From JAEVLT01 sp044598425 (GTDB taxonomy: Bacteria; Bacillota; Bacilli; Bacillales; Cytobacillaceae), in contig CP172536.1 in assembly GCA_044598425.1 (NCBI GenBank), positions 806,001-870,000 on the forward strand: 64,000 bases of DNA, read 5' to 3'. Positions 40,957 through 50,119 of this stretch are shown here, piece by piece. The notes below the pieces were generated by a model. The model was not told the origin of the DNA. It did not search any database and was given only the letters and a program-made list of their open reading frames with translations. Position 1 is the stretch's first letter, and the number at the start of each line of letters is the position of its first letter. The translations under genes were made by a program, and so were the position numbers.

Positions 40957-41805
40957 ATGTCTTTTTTTATTCCATTCATCATCGGCAGCATTCTTAGCTT
41001 CGGCTTCTTTTTTGGAGCTAAATCAATCATGGTCAAGGCAGCCTCCTTTTTTTTCACTATCACCTTATTGATTGCGGCGATGTTTTCGCTTGTGACAGAC
41101 AATGTAGAAGCAAGAATTTGGAATACTTTTAAAAAAAATAATCTTTTAAACTCTGAAGAAAAGACAAAAAATGAGGCTATTAAAATTGTGAAAATAAAAG
41201 ATCAAGTATTGCTTAATGCACCTGTTTTCAAACAGTATCCCGAATTGCCGCGCGGCTGTGAAGTCACGGCATTGGCTATGCTATTGCAATACAAAGGAAT
41301 CAATGTTGACAAAATGGAACTGGCCGAAAAAGTAAAGAAGGATGCAACGCCATTAGTGAACAAAAATGGTTCGGTCTTTTGGGGAAATCCAAATGACGGG
41401 TTCATTGGCAACATGTATACAAAAAGCGAACCCGGTTATGGAGTATACCACAAACCAATTAAACAGCTGGCGGAGCAATATTTGCCTGGACAAGTTATCG
41501 ATCTAACCGGAAAAGGCTTCTCAGAGTTGGAAACCTACTTGTCATCAGGTGTTCCGGTATGGGTAATCACGAATACGACGTTTCGAAAATTGCCCGAATC
41601 GGCCATTGAAACATGGGAAACACCCAAAGGAAAAGTAAAAATTACCTATAAAGAACATGCGGTGATCATTACCGGTTACGATCAGCAAAATATTTATTTT
41701 AACGACCCGATCAGCGGTACAAAAAATATGGCCATTTCGAAGCAGGATTTTTTAGCAGCCTGGCAGCAAATGGGCAGCCAAGCGATTACATATATAAATA
41801 AATAA
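40957..41805 (+). CDS. Membrane-anchored C39-like cysteine peptidase, 282 aa
   Basis: Two N-terminal hydrophobic helices (about residues 3-22 and 27-48) are followed by an extracytoplasmic papain-like domain. The catalytic Cys is in PRGCEVTALAMLL (about residue 100), His in KEHAVIITGYD (about 233), and Asp in YFNDPISGTK. This is the peptidase_C39_2/YvpB-like family, unlinked to bacteriocin exporters. The substrate may be cell-wall or secreted peptides; unknown. RBS GGGAG. Terminator follows. Confidence 0.82.
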   Translation: MSFFIPFIIGSILSFGFFFGAKSIMVKAASFFFTITLLIAAMFSLVTDNVEARIWNTFKKNNLLNSEEKTKNEAIKIVKIKDQVLLNAPVFKQYPELPRGCEVTALAMLLQYKGINVDKMELAEKVKKDATPLVNKNGSVFWGNPNDGFIGNMYTKSEPGYGVYHKPIKQLAEQYLPGQVIDLTGKGFSELETYLSSGVPVWVITNTTFRKLPESAIETWETPKGKVKITYKEHAVIITGYDQQNIYFNDPISGTKNMAISKQDFLAAWQQMGSQAITYINK

Positions 41806-41808
41806 AAT

Positions 41809-41842
41809 GAAAACTCTTCATATCGTATGAAGGGTTTTTCTT
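41809..41842 (+). terminator. Terminator after the C39-like peptidase
   Basis: AAAACTCTTCATA TCG TATGAAGGGTTTTTC. Confidence 0.8.
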
Positions 41843-42043
41843 ATGCAATTCTTAGGATCTTTTCAGATTGTTTTTACGAAAGCATCATATACTTAATTGT
41901 AAAAATAATGAATTTAAGGAAAAAACAAAACGGTTTGTCCGCTTTTTTTTTGAAAAAAATAAAGCACTTTTTTAACGACAAAGCAGTATACTAACATATC
42001 TGTTTTGATAATTTTTCTTAAAAATGATTGGAGTGGGAATGGA

Positions 42044-42718
42044 ATGTCTATTTTTAAAAGGCTTCGTGATGTGACTTTAGCAAATATTTATGCGCTTATT
42101 GAAACCGTGGAAGATCCGGTCAAAATGATTGATCAATATTTGCGCGATATGATGGATGATCTCGAGGATGCTGAAAAAGCGGTTGTTGCCCAAATTGCAA
42201 TCGAGAAAAAGTTTAAGCAGCTGTATGAGGAACAAGAAGAATTAATGAAGAAAAGAGACCAACAGGCCCATATCGCTGCCAAGGCACAAAATGCAGAATT
42301 GGCGCGGAAGGCAATCGAAGGGAAAAAAGTAGCCGCGCAAAAGATGATTGAATACAAAACAAGCTATGAGCAAAATAAGATCATTACCGAAAAACTAAGG
42401 GATAAATTAGATACAATGAGAAAACAAGTATCAGAGTTGAAAAACAAACGCGATACTTTGGTTGCCAGAGCGCAAACAGCCAAGGCTCAGCAGGAAATAA
42501 ACAAAATGATGGCGGGAATAGATTCCAGTTCTGCAATGGCAGGGTTGAAACGCATGGAAGAAAAGGTAATGAGTATGGAAGCACAAGCAGAAGCAAGTGA
42601 TGAAGTGTACCAGCAGGAAATTTCACTGGACGAGGAGATTCAAAGACTGAATCGTGAAAAGGAGATTGAGGAGGAACTAGCTGAATTATTGAACCAAAAC
42701 GAAGGGGATGACCGTTAA
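42044..42718 (+). CDS. pspA: PspA/IM30-family membrane-stress protein
   Basis: A 224-residue, almost wholly coiled-coil ESCRT-III-like protein that coats and stabilises stressed membranes. It opens MSIFKRLRDVTLANIYALIE, then NPxKMIDQYLRDM-like EDPVKMIDQYLRDMMDDLED, and long heptad regions with an acidic end. ATG 42044 follows GGAGTGGGA. Followed by DUF4178 and DUF4247 genes, an arrangement seen with PspA in other Firmicutes, so this is an envelope-stress operon. Confidence 0.92.
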   Translation: MSIFKRLRDVTLANIYALIETVEDPVKMIDQYLRDMMDDLEDAEKAVVAQIAIEKKFKQLYEEQEELMKKRDQQAHIAAKAQNAELARKAIEGKKVAAQKMIEYKTSYEQNKIITEKLRDKLDTMRKQVSELKNKRDTLVARAQTAKAQQEINKMMAGIDSSSAMAGLKRMEEKVMSMEAQAEASDEVYQQEISLDEEIQRLNREKEIEEELAELLNQNEGDDR

Positions 42719-42769
42719 AGCGGTTCCCTTTTTCTGTTTCCATCAAAGCTATGCGGGGGAGAGAAAAGG

Positions 42770-43273
42770 ATGAAAATATTTCGCCGTCTGAAAAATATGT
42801 TTCAAAAAACAAAAAAGCCGATCAAAGATGATAAGGACACCGCGGTTCATCTTGGTGATGTTGTTGAAATCGCGATGGTTACGTATCAGGTCATTGGGCG
42901 AACGGAAGATCCGCAGTGGAATGCAGTCATGCTGACATTAGAGAACGGCAGCCAAATCCAATACCTTCTGATTGAACATCGGGAAAAAAACATTTATTCG
43001 TTGTTTCAGCCAATTGATGGAAGGATGGATACCTTTCACGAAATTCCGACAACTTTGGAAATAGATGATTCGATTTATTATTTAGAGGAACAGTATTCAG
43101 GGTTGATCAAAACGGAGGGCAGAACTCCGTTGCCAAATGGGGAGCAATACGTTTGGAAATTTCAGTCAGATGAGCGGAAATTAGCACGAATTGAGTGGCA
43201 AGATGGAAAATTTATGCTTTATGAAGGAGAGTCCGTCATGCCAGCGGAGGTACGAGTGCTGCGCGGAACATAG
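42770..43273 (+). CDS. DUF4178-family protein, 167 aa
   Basis: A soluble beta-rich protein with a basic N-terminal helix (MKIFRRLKNMFQKTKKPIK). It shows the DUF4178 layout: VHLGDVVEIAMVTYQVIGR, WNAVMLTLENGSQIQYLLIE, and LPNGEQYVWKFQSDE. Function unknown; it commonly pairs with PspA. RBS GGGGGAGAG. Lies 51 bp after pspA and 13 bp before the DUF4247 gene. Confidence 0.8.
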   Translation: MKIFRRLKNMFQKTKKPIKDDKDTAVHLGDVVEIAMVTYQVIGRTEDPQWNAVMLTLENGSQIQYLLIEHREKNIYSLFQPIDGRMDTFHEIPTTLEIDDSIYYLEEQYSGLIKTEGRTPLPNGEQYVWKFQSDERKLARIEWQDGKFMLYEGESVMPAEVRVLRGT

Positions 43274-43286
43274 GAGGTAACGAAAA

Positions 43287-43964
43287 ATGTGGAAATTTTT
43301 GAAAGTGTTAATAGCGATTTCATTGGTTGTCTCCCTCTTTAGTGTTGTTGTAAAATGGACTGCCACTGCTTCAACATATCCTTTGGAATCGATTGTTGAA
43401 AACGCCTCCCAAGTCTCAAAAGTTTATCGGGTCGAAAATAAAACAGTTCCCGAAGTGGCAGAAGAGATTTCTGCCAACAAAAAACCACAGGAAATATCAA
43501 AGCCTGATTCAGAGAAAATGTTTTTAGTCTATCCAAATGAATGGTATGTTTTGCAAAAGGATCCGCAAAAGCCGAAAGATACCCTCATTGAAGTCGACAA
43601 CAAAGAGTTTATCCGCGAAAACTATAATCCTTCCTTTTTTAATGGCTTTATTACCGGTTATATTTTGAATGATTTATTTCGTTCAGGCAAAAAGTATGCT
43701 GGCTCATTTCAAGGTTACTCCCAAAAAAATATCTACAAGCCTAAGATTGATTACCGCCCCCCGACAACTCAACAAAAGAAGTCCTTTCCCCCTATTACGA
43801 TAAAAGGCACTGGCTCAATCATCAAACGCGGTGAACAACTTTTTTCCAAAACATTTAATAATAATTCCAATGGAACGTATAAAGGGAAAGATCCATCAGT
43901 TAATCGGAGTGAACCTCCGAAACTTAAGAAGGGAAGTTTCGGAAAGATTAAACGACGAAAGTAA
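43287..43964 (+). CDS. DUF4247-family membrane-anchored protein, 225 aa
   Basis: A signal-anchor helix (about residues 5-25), an extracytoplasmic domain with FLVYPNEWYVLQKDPQKPKD and NPSFFNGFITGYILNDLF, and a basic Ser/Lys-rich tail. This is the DUF4247 pattern; function unknown. RBS GGAGG. The usual later partners (DUF350, spermidine-synthase-like) are absent; a multicopper oxidase follows. Confidence 0.8.
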   Translation: MWKFLKVLIAISLVVSLFSVVVKWTATASTYPLESIVENASQVSKVYRVENKTVPEVAEEISANKKPQEISKPDSEKMFLVYPNEWYVLQKDPQKPKDTLIEVDNKEFIRENYNPSFFNGFITGYILNDLFRSGKKYAGSFQGYSQKNIYKPKIDYRPPTTQQKKSFPPITIKGTGSIIKRGEQLFSKTFNNNSNGTYKGKDPSVNRSEPPKLKKGSFGKIKRRK

Positions 43965-44043
43965 GCGAATTTCTGAAAAAATGATTAATAATTTGAATAA
44001 TGGGTATTCCATAGGATGAGAATTTTTTAAGGGAGGAAGGGAA

Positions 44044-45096
44044 TTGAATGAAAAAAGAGCAATAGCTATTTTTCTTGTTGCTTTTATAGCAGTACTAGGA
44101 TTCTGGATCGGTGTTGGGTATCAGCCTGATCAAAAAACGGAAGCGAAAGCGAATGGAAACGAAAAGCCAGTTGATGTTGTCAGTCCTGATGTGCCAAACG
44201 CCAAGTATAAAACAGAGAACGGCGTAAAAGTTTTTAAACTGGATGCAGAGCCTGTGAAACAAGAAGTCTCTAAAGGTGTGTATATGAATGCGTGGGGCTA
44301 CAATGGCAGCACGCCAGGTCCGACTCTTGTCGTAAACCAAGGAGATAAAGTCCGTGTCGTTGTAACCAATAAGTTGACCGAACCAACGAGTGTCCACTGG
44401 CATGGTTTGATTGTACCAAATAATATGGATGGTGTTCCAGCCGTTGAAGACAGTCCGAAAATTGAACCAGGAAAAAGTTTTGCCTATGAATATACAGTTA
44501 AGCAGGCGGGAACATTTATGTATCATTCACATGTGAATACAAAAAAACAAGAAATGATGGGCCTGGGCGGCATGTTTGTTTCACTGCCAAAAGATAATGG
44601 CGAGAAAATTGACCGTGACTATACTCTAATGACGCAGGAGTGGAAGCTTGAAAAACCAGGGCCCAAAATGGGAATGATGATGAGTCCGGATGATTATGGA
44701 GAAGGGGAAGTGCCTCCGGGAACATATGAAGTGAATCCAGAAGCCATGATGTGGAATATTTTTACCTTTAATGGCAAACAGCTCCCAGATACGACGCCAT
44801 TGCAAGTGAAAAAAGGTGAAAAGGTTAAAATACGTTTAGGCAACTTAAGCATGGAAAGCCATCCGATTCATCTTCATGGCCACAATGCAACTGTTGTGGC
44901 AAAAGATGGAGTGCCATTGAAAAAATCGGCACAATATGAAGTCAATACAGTGAACATTGCGCCAGGTGAAACGTATGATATTGTCTTTACTGCCGACAAT
45001 CCCGGAACATGGCCGCTCCATTGCCACTTACCGCATCACACAGCTGGACCGGATGGAAAAGAAGGCGGCATGTTTACAACGGTGAAATATGAATAA
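44044..45096 (+). CDS. Membrane-anchored two-domain multicopper oxidase, 350 aa
   Basis: An N-terminal signal anchor (about residues 6-25) precedes two cupredoxin domains. Copper motifs in order: SVHWHGL, MYHSHVN, SHPIHLHGHN and LHCHLPHHTAG, the last with the type-1 Cys. Acts outside the membrane, oxidising Cu(I), Mn(II) or phenolics; substrate unknown. TTG 44044 is preceded by GGGAGGAAGG; an overlapping ATG is out of frame. Paralog of 34422. Terminator follows. Confidence 0.9.
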   Translation: MNEKRAIAIFLVAFIAVLGFWIGVGYQPDQKTEAKANGNEKPVDVVSPDVPNAKYKTENGVKVFKLDAEPVKQEVSKGVYMNAWGYNGSTPGPTLVVNQGDKVRVVVTNKLTEPTSVHWHGLIVPNNMDGVPAVEDSPKIEPGKSFAYEYTVKQAGTFMYHSHVNTKKQEMMGLGGMFVSLPKDNGEKIDRDYTLMTQEWKLEKPGPKMGMMMSPDDYGEGEVPPGTYEVNPEAMMWNIFTFNGKQLPDTTPLQVKKGEKVKIRLGNLSMESHPIHLHGHNATVVAKDGVPLKKSAQYEVNTVNIAPGETYDIVFTADNPGTWPLHCHLPHHTAGPDGKEGGMFTTVKYE

Positions 45097-45109
45097 TCAT
45101 TGATGGAAT

Positions 45110-45152
45110 AAAAAGGGCTGGCAGTTTTTTCTTACTGACGGCCTTTTTGTAC
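45110..45152. terminator. Bidirectional terminator between oxidase and MFS gene
   Basis: AAAAAGGGCTGGCAG ... CTGACGGCCTTTTT. Confidence 0.75.
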
Positions 45153-45167
45153 AATTAAATATCTTGT

Positions 45168-46484
45168 TTAGTTGTCTCTCTTTTCAACAGATTGTCTTTG
45201 TGACCAAATAATAACCGGGATCAGCAGCAATGACAAGATTCCCCCAGCGAAAGAGAGGGTGGTGTAACTGGAATTGGCCACGACCATTCCGGATAATGCC
45301 CCACCGGCTGCTCCGGACAAAGCGATTAAGACATCAACCGATCCTTGGGTTTTTGCCCGGGTTGATGGAATCGTTGCATCCACAATGATTGCTGTTCCGC
45401 TAATTAAACCAAAGTTCCAGCCAAGACCAAGCAGAGCAAGAGCTGTGCTAAAACCGAAAAGAGAGCTCCCGGGGACAATAGCCGCCAATACTCCGGCTAG
45501 AAGCAGGGTAATTCCTGAAGCAACCGCCATTGCCGTGCGGCCGATTTTATCAACAAGGATGCCTGTTGCAAGGGACGGGAGATACATTGCCCCTATATGA
45601 ATACCAATGACCATCCCGACTTGACCTAAAGAATGACCGTGGTGTCCCATCTGAACCGGCGTCATCGTCATAATGGCCACCATGACAACCTGTGTTAAAA
45701 CCATAACGGTGGCGCCCATGATGATTCCGCGTTTGTTTATCGTTTCATCTCCCAAGCGATTGTCCGAAACAACGGCTCGATGTTGCTTCTGATCTTTTGC
45801 AATTGCCTGAGCAACAACGAGCGGGTCTGGACGAAGGAAAATGGCCAATACCAACCCTGCAAGAATATACGATGCCGCTGCCAAAATGAAAGGACCGGCA
45901 AGTGCGGGAACACCGATTGATGTCGCCAATTTTCCCATTATGCTAACCATATTGGGACCGGCAACCGCGCCGAAAGTGGTGGAGACCATTGCGATACTAA
46001 CGGCAGTGGCCCGCTGCTTGGGATTTGCCAGGTCGGTGCCAGCATAGCGCGCCTGCAAGTTTGTTGCTGTACCTCCTCCATAGATGAATAGTGAAGCAAA
46101 CAAAAGAACGAGATTATTCGTTAGAGCCGCAATCACGACACCAATTGCCCCGATGCCGCCAGCGAGGAATCCTGCTGAAAGACCGAACCGGCGTCCGGAT
46201 TGTTGTGAAATCCGCCCGACAATCAGCGCAGCCCCGGCAGATCCTAAAGTGAACAAAGCGATTGGGACTCCGGAGAAACTATCCGTTCCCAGCATTTTTT
46301 GCGCAAGCAGTGCTCCAACTGTTATCCCTGCCGCAAGTCCTGCCCCACCAAAAATTTGCGAAATCACAATGATGATTAGGGTTCGCCGGTACAAACGTTG
46401 TTTCTTTTCAGGAGAATCAATGTAATTTTGCAACCACGTTGGTGGTGCTTCTGCAGCTTTCACTTCTTTGTCATTATTCATCAA
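45168..46484 (-). CDS. CcoA-like (CalT) MFS transporter, candidate copper carrier
   Basis: A 438-residue, 12-segment major facilitator protein. In the seventh and eighth helices it carries M268-xxx-M272 and H296-xxx-M300. Their 24-residue separation is exactly that of the MxxxM and HxxxM copper motifs of Rhodobacter CcoA (M233/M237, H261/M265). A His-rich loop GHHGHS lies between. CcoA imports Cu for cytochrome oxidase; here the gene sits between two multicopper oxidases and has a CsoR-like box upstream. Generic drug export remains possible. Confidence 0.8.
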   Translation of the reverse strand: MMNNDKEVKAAEAPPTWLQNYIDSPEKKQRLYRRTLIIIVISQIFGGAGLAAGITVGALLAQKMLGTDSFSGVPIALFTLGSAGAALIVGRISQQSGRRFGLSAGFLAGGIGAIGVVIAALTNNLVLLFASLFIYGGGTATNLQARYAGTDLANPKQRATAVSIAMVSTTFGAVAGPNMVSIMGKLATSIGVPALAGPFILAAASYILAGLVLAIFLRPDPLVVAQAIAKDQKQHRAVVSDNRLGDETINKRGIIMGATVMVLTQVVMVAIMTMTPVQMGHHGHSLGQVGMVIGIHIGAMYLPSLATGILVDKIGRTAMAVASGITLLLAGVLAAIVPGSSLFGFSTALALLGLGWNFGLISGTAIIVDATIPSTRAKTQGSVDVLIALSGAAGGALSGMVVANSSYTTLSFAGGILSLLLIPVIIWSQRQSVEKRDN

Positions 46485-46552
46485 AAGTGAGACCGCCTTT
46501 CAACCATAATTTGTTTTTATAAAAAGGAAAGAAGCAAATTTTTTCGCTATTT

Positions 46553-46570
46553 TTATACCCCTATAAGTAT
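46553..46570. promoter_or_regulatory. CsoR-like box upstream of the CcoA-like gene
   Basis: TATACCCCTATAAGTATA, about 70 bp before the start codon, resembles the csoR and copA boxes but with a poorer right half. Confidence 0.4.
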
Positions 46571-46653
46571 ACACTGAAATGACAAGTTTGTCTTTTTGGG
46601 AATTTTTATTTTTAGCTTTTGACAGGAATATATATGAAGAGAGATGCATTTAA

Positions 46654-46880
46654 GTGAGGGATTCGATTCCTATTCAAATTCATGTTGTGCAACGGGGAGA
46701 TCCTTTATTGGCCATTTTACAGCGGTACGGGATGACAATCAATCAAATCGTCCAAACAAATTAGTTGGAAAATCCGAATCAATTGTCAGTCGGAATGACT
46801 TTAGTGATTCCGACGGCATTGAAAACGCATACGGTAAAATTGGGCGAGACATTATGGCAAATTGCCCAAAATACGGCACG
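46654..46880 (+). pseudogene. LysM-protein relic (YaaH-like spore hydrolase N-terminus)
   Basis: GTG 46654 opens a frame with IQIHVVQRGDPLLAILQRYG, a LysM module, then TAG at 46762 where a Glu codon (NELENPNQL) would be expected, then VGMTLVIPTALKTHTV and a second LysM start GETLWQIAQNT. It ends after about 75 codons, before any catalytic domain. The pattern fits the N-terminus of Bacillus YaaH/YdhD-type GH18 spore enzymes. Confidence 0.7.
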
Positions 46881-46909
46881 ATTTATATTCGCAAAGTATG
46901 ACAGAGAAA

Positions 46910-46948
46910 CGGGCATTCACGTGTCTAGGCAATGCCCATCCTCTTTTT
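46910..46948 (+). terminator. Terminator at the end of the LysM relic
   Basis: GGGCATT ... AATGCCC then ATCCTCTTTTTTT. It abuts the stop of the convergent multicopper oxidase. Confidence 0.6.
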
Positions 46949-46949
46949 T

Positions 46950-48440
46950 TCAGTAAACTTGAAATTGACCCATCATCCCGGCATCTTCATGTTCGAGAAT
47001 ATGGCAGTGATACATGAAAATGCCGGTTTGATCAAAGGTTGCAATCGCTCGAACTTTTTCTCCTGGAGAGACAAGAATGGTATCCTTCCAGCCGGTTTCA
47101 TTTGCAGGCGGAGGATTTCCATTACGATCGAGAATTTGAAACTGCACACCATGCGCATGAAATGGATGTGCCATGCCGCCCATCATTCCACTGCCGGTGC
47201 TGTTTGTGATTTCCCAGATCTCCGTGTTGCCCTGCTTTAATTTTTCATCAATCCGGAACATATCCATTTGCTTGCCGTTGATATTGACGTTCTTGCCCAT
47301 CCCCTGAAAATCAAACCGGCGGGTTTGCCCTGCTTTTGTCCGGTCGATTGCAGGTATATCAACAAGCTTGGCAGGTACTTCCGCCGTATTCCCCAGCTTA
47401 TTTTGCACAATAAACGACATAAATGCCGAGTTTTGATCCATTAATTGAATACGGTCGCTCTTTTGCTTGTTGGAAAAATCAACAATAATTTCAGCGCGTT
47501 CTGCCGGGCCGAGGACAACCTTCGTGAGTGGGACAGGCTTAGGAAGCAGACCGCCGTCGCTGCCAATTTGTTGTAATGCCTCATTATTGCTGAGGTGAAT
47601 TTGATATGTTCGGGCATTTGAACCATTCAATATACGTAGCCGCACCTTTCCTTTTGGAACTTTTACATATGGATTGACCGCACCGTTCACAAGGATGGTG
47701 TTCCCTTGCTTCCCCATCATCACATCCTGCATTCCCAGCTTGTAATCAAAAGTACCGTCAGAATTAAAGTTTTTATCCTGAACTACGAGGGGAATATCAT
47801 CGACGCCATATTGATTTGGAATATTCAGCTTGTCCGATGCATCATCGTCAATGAAAAATAAACCTGCCAACCCTTTGTACACTTGTTCACCTGTTTTATG
47901 CAATAAATGTGGATGATACCAAAGGGTCGCGGCCGGCTGATGGATCGTGAACGTGGGACTCCAAGTGTCCCCAGGCTTGATTCTTGTATGCGGGCCGCCA
48001 TCTTTCTCGCCATCGACTTCAAGGCCATGCCAATGCACAGTCGTATCTTCATTTAAGTTATTTTTCACTTTGACGGTTATTTCATCGCCATTGCGAACTC
48101 GAATGACCGGTCCTAGATAATTGCCGTTATACCCATATGTATCCGCCTTTTTTCCATTAAAAAACTCAGTGGTAGATTTTTGAACGGTTAAATGGTACTC
48201 ACCTTTACCTGGCTCCGGATTTAGATCTTTTACGAAAGGGGGGATGGGCAGCGGTTTTTCCGTACTAGCAGCAGATTGTGTTCCGGTTGAAGAGGATTGA
48301 TTATTCATCATTCCTCCTCCCGTACGATTCATTCCGCCAGACATCCTGCCACCCATTCCTTGATTTTGGTTGAAAAAAAACCAAACTGCGCCAAAAGCAA
48401 CAATAAGTAAGCCAACAATAATGCTCATTCGTTTATTCAA
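46950..48440 (-). CDS. Three-domain multicopper oxidase (CueO/CotA-like), 496 aa
   Basis: A membrane-anchored laccase-type oxidase. A hydrophobic anchor (about residues 6-22) is followed by a Met/Gly-rich linker (GMGGRMSGGMNRTGGGMMNN), then three cupredoxin domains. Copper motifs: VHWHGLE, WYHPHLLH, HPFHAHGVQF and YHCHILEHEDAGMM. The CueO-like Met-rich segment and copper context suggest cuprous oxidase activity in copper detoxification. TTG 48440 lies nine bases after GGGAGG; ATG at 48428 is the alternative. Confidence 0.9.
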   Translation of the reverse strand: MNKRMSIIVGLLIVAFGAVWFFFNQNQGMGGRMSGGMNRTGGGMMNNQSSSTGTQSAASTEKPLPIPPFVKDLNPEPGKGEYHLTVQKSTTEFFNGKKADTYGYNGNYLGPVIRVRNGDEITVKVKNNLNEDTTVHWHGLEVDGEKDGGPHTRIKPGDTWSPTFTIHQPAATLWYHPHLLHKTGEQVYKGLAGLFFIDDDASDKLNIPNQYGVDDIPLVVQDKNFNSDGTFDYKLGMQDVMMGKQGNTILVNGAVNPYVKVPKGKVRLRILNGSNARTYQIHLSNNEALQQIGSDGGLLPKPVPLTKVVLGPAERAEIIVDFSNKQKSDRIQLMDQNSAFMSFIVQNKLGNTAEVPAKLVDIPAIDRTKAGQTRRFDFQGMGKNVNINGKQMDMFRIDEKLKQGNTEIWEITNSTGSGMMGGMAHPFHAHGVQFQILDRNGNPPPANETGWKDTILVSPGEKVRAIATFDQTGIFMYHCHILEHEDAGMMGQFQVY

Positions 48441-48595
48441 ATAACAGAGCCTCCCTTTCGCATAGCTATTTTTAACATTCCAAATGATTGGAAGTTCATG
48501 CATCAGGAAAGGGAGGCGGAATTTATTTTCAATGGAGAACTTTAGGAAAGAAATACGGGGAAGAAAACTGTGGAAGGCGAGCAGATGCTGGTTAT

Positions 48596-48778
48596 TTAGT
48601 AAATCGCCCGTATTTCTGAAAATCGAACCGAAAACATCTTTTGTTTTTCGTCTTTCAGGGAAAGAATCTGCTCTTTTAAATTTAGTCCATAGACACGCCC
48701 TTTAAAAACGGCTAACGAACCATTTGCGTTGTACTGAATCGTTATCGGTTTTTTGTTAATCAATTTTTTTAAATACAT
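48596..48778 (-). CDS. Small YolD-like beta protein, 60 aa
   Basis: A compact protein of the form ITIQYNANGSLAVFKGRVYG ... SLKDEKQKMFSVRFSEIRAI, a small beta-barrel pattern seen at the C-terminus of YolD-like proteins. The YolD N-terminus is missing. AGGAG lies seven bases before ATG. Function unknown; it lies upstream of the multicopper oxidase on the same strand, 155 bp away. Confidence 0.55.
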   Translation of the reverse strand: MYLKKLINKKPITIQYNANGSLAVFKGRVYGLNLKEQILSLKDEKQKMFSVRFSEIRAIY

Positions 48779-49075
48779 ATTGATCTCCTCGCTTTTTTTG
48801 ATTTACAAAATTGATTATAGAATGCGTTTTTTAATAAAGAGTGAAAAAGATGTAAAAGGATTATTAAAATTTGTTAATTATTTTTTGCAATGGTATGAAA
48901 GGGAAGGGACTAACCAGTTGTTCACCTTTTTGCCATTTATTCTGCATATATTATTCATTTTTTTTTGCGTATAATCATTTTTAATCCTTCTATATCTCAA
49001 AATGTGTAACAATCTTTTTTTTATGAATTAAATCCGTGTAAACAGATAGGATAAATCGAAAAAGGTGGGAATTGT

Positions 49076-49291
49076 ATGATTATTAAAATTGGTGGCGAAA
49101 ACAAGGAAGTCAAAGACAGCGTTACAGTATCGGAACTTTTGGTTCTTGAAAAAGTTGAGCAGCCGGATATGGTATCGGTGCAATTAAATGAAGAATTTGT
49201 GGATAGGGAGCAATATGAAACGACTGTTTTAAAACAGGGCGATGAAATTGATTTTCTCTATTTTATGGGTGGTGGAACATTTGACTTTTAA
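49076..49291 (+). CDS. ThiS/MoaD-like sulfur carrier with masked C-terminus, 71 aa
   Basis: A ubiquitin-fold sulfur carrier. The last residues are FMGGGTFDF: the Gly-Gly that is normally the exposed end is followed by a four-residue tail. Carriers of this type (CysO/HcyS class) need a JAMM protease to expose Gly-Gly before adenylation and thiocarboxylation. A JAMM protease is encoded two genes downstream. AAGGTGGG precedes ATG. First gene of a sulfur-carrier operon with MoeB-like, protease and sulfite reductase genes. Confidence 0.85.
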   Translation: MIIKIGGENKEVKDSVTVSELLVLEKVEQPDMVSVQLNEEFVDREQYETTVLKQGDEIDFLYFMGGGTFDF

Positions 49292-50100
49292 TGAGGAGCA
49301 AATCGAGCGATATTCAAGACATATCATCCTATCGGAAATAGGTGTCGAAGGTCAGGAAAAACTTTTAAATTCAAAGGTTTTAATCATCGGTACAGGCGGG
49401 CTTGGTGCCCCTGCAGCGATGTATTTAGCGGCAGCTGGGGTCGGAACGATTGGACTTGTAGATGGTGATGTCGTTGATCTTTCAAATTTGCAAATGCAAA
49501 TTATCCATCAAACGAAAGATATTGGAAAATACAAAGTTTTATCTGGCAAGGAAACGATCAACGATTTAAATCCAGATGTAAATATAATTCCGTACAATGA
49601 ACTGGTGGATTCTAAAAATATTTTAGAAATCATCAAAGATCAGGACTACGACTTTATCATTGATGGAACAGACAATTTTCCAGCGAAGTTTCTGATTAAT
49701 GATGCATGTGTACTTGCGAAAAAACCTTTTTCTCACGGAGGAATTATCCGCTTTCAAGGGCAACTCACAACGTACATACCGGATAGTGGCACTCCTTGTT
49801 ACAGATGTATTTTTCAGTCCCCCCCCGCCTGCAGGTGTAGTACCAACGTGTAGAGAAGCGGGTGTTTTAGGTGTAATGGGTGGAGTAATCGGAACACTTC
49901 AAGCAACAGAAGCTTTAAAATATTTGATTACTCTAGGAGATACCCTAGCTGGCTATTTATTAACGTTTAATGCGTTGACCATGCAATTTAGAAAAATCAA
50001 AGTCAATAAGAATAAAAAATGTGGAATATGTGGTGATCATCCTTTCATTAAGAATCTTATTGATTATGAGCAAGCGACTTGCGATTTGAATGCAAGATAA
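49281..50100 (+). pseudogene. MoeB/ThiF/HesA-like adenylyltransferase, frameshifted in a C8 tract
   Basis: An E1-like enzyme that would adenylate the ThiS-like carrier. TTG 49281 (RBS GGTGGTGG) overlaps the carrier gene by 11 bp. Frame 1 carries RYSRHIILSEIGVEGQ, the ATP loop GTGGLGAPAAMYLAAAGV, GLVDGDVVDLSNL and DGTDNF, then fails after CYRCIFQSPP. The second frame continues VVPTCREAGVLGVMGGVIG to 50100, including CGICG. The break is a run of eight C (49819-49826); seven would restore the frame. Phase variation, true decay or a sequencing error are all possible. Confidence 0.8.
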
Positions 50101-50119
50101 AATAAGCAGGTGGTTAGTG

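Noticed and set aside
48779..49075. Possible small gene between the YolD-like gene and the ThiS-like gene
   Set aside because: A 73-codon frame exists, but it lacks an RBS and crosses an AT-rich promoter-like stretch (TATAAT near 48970).
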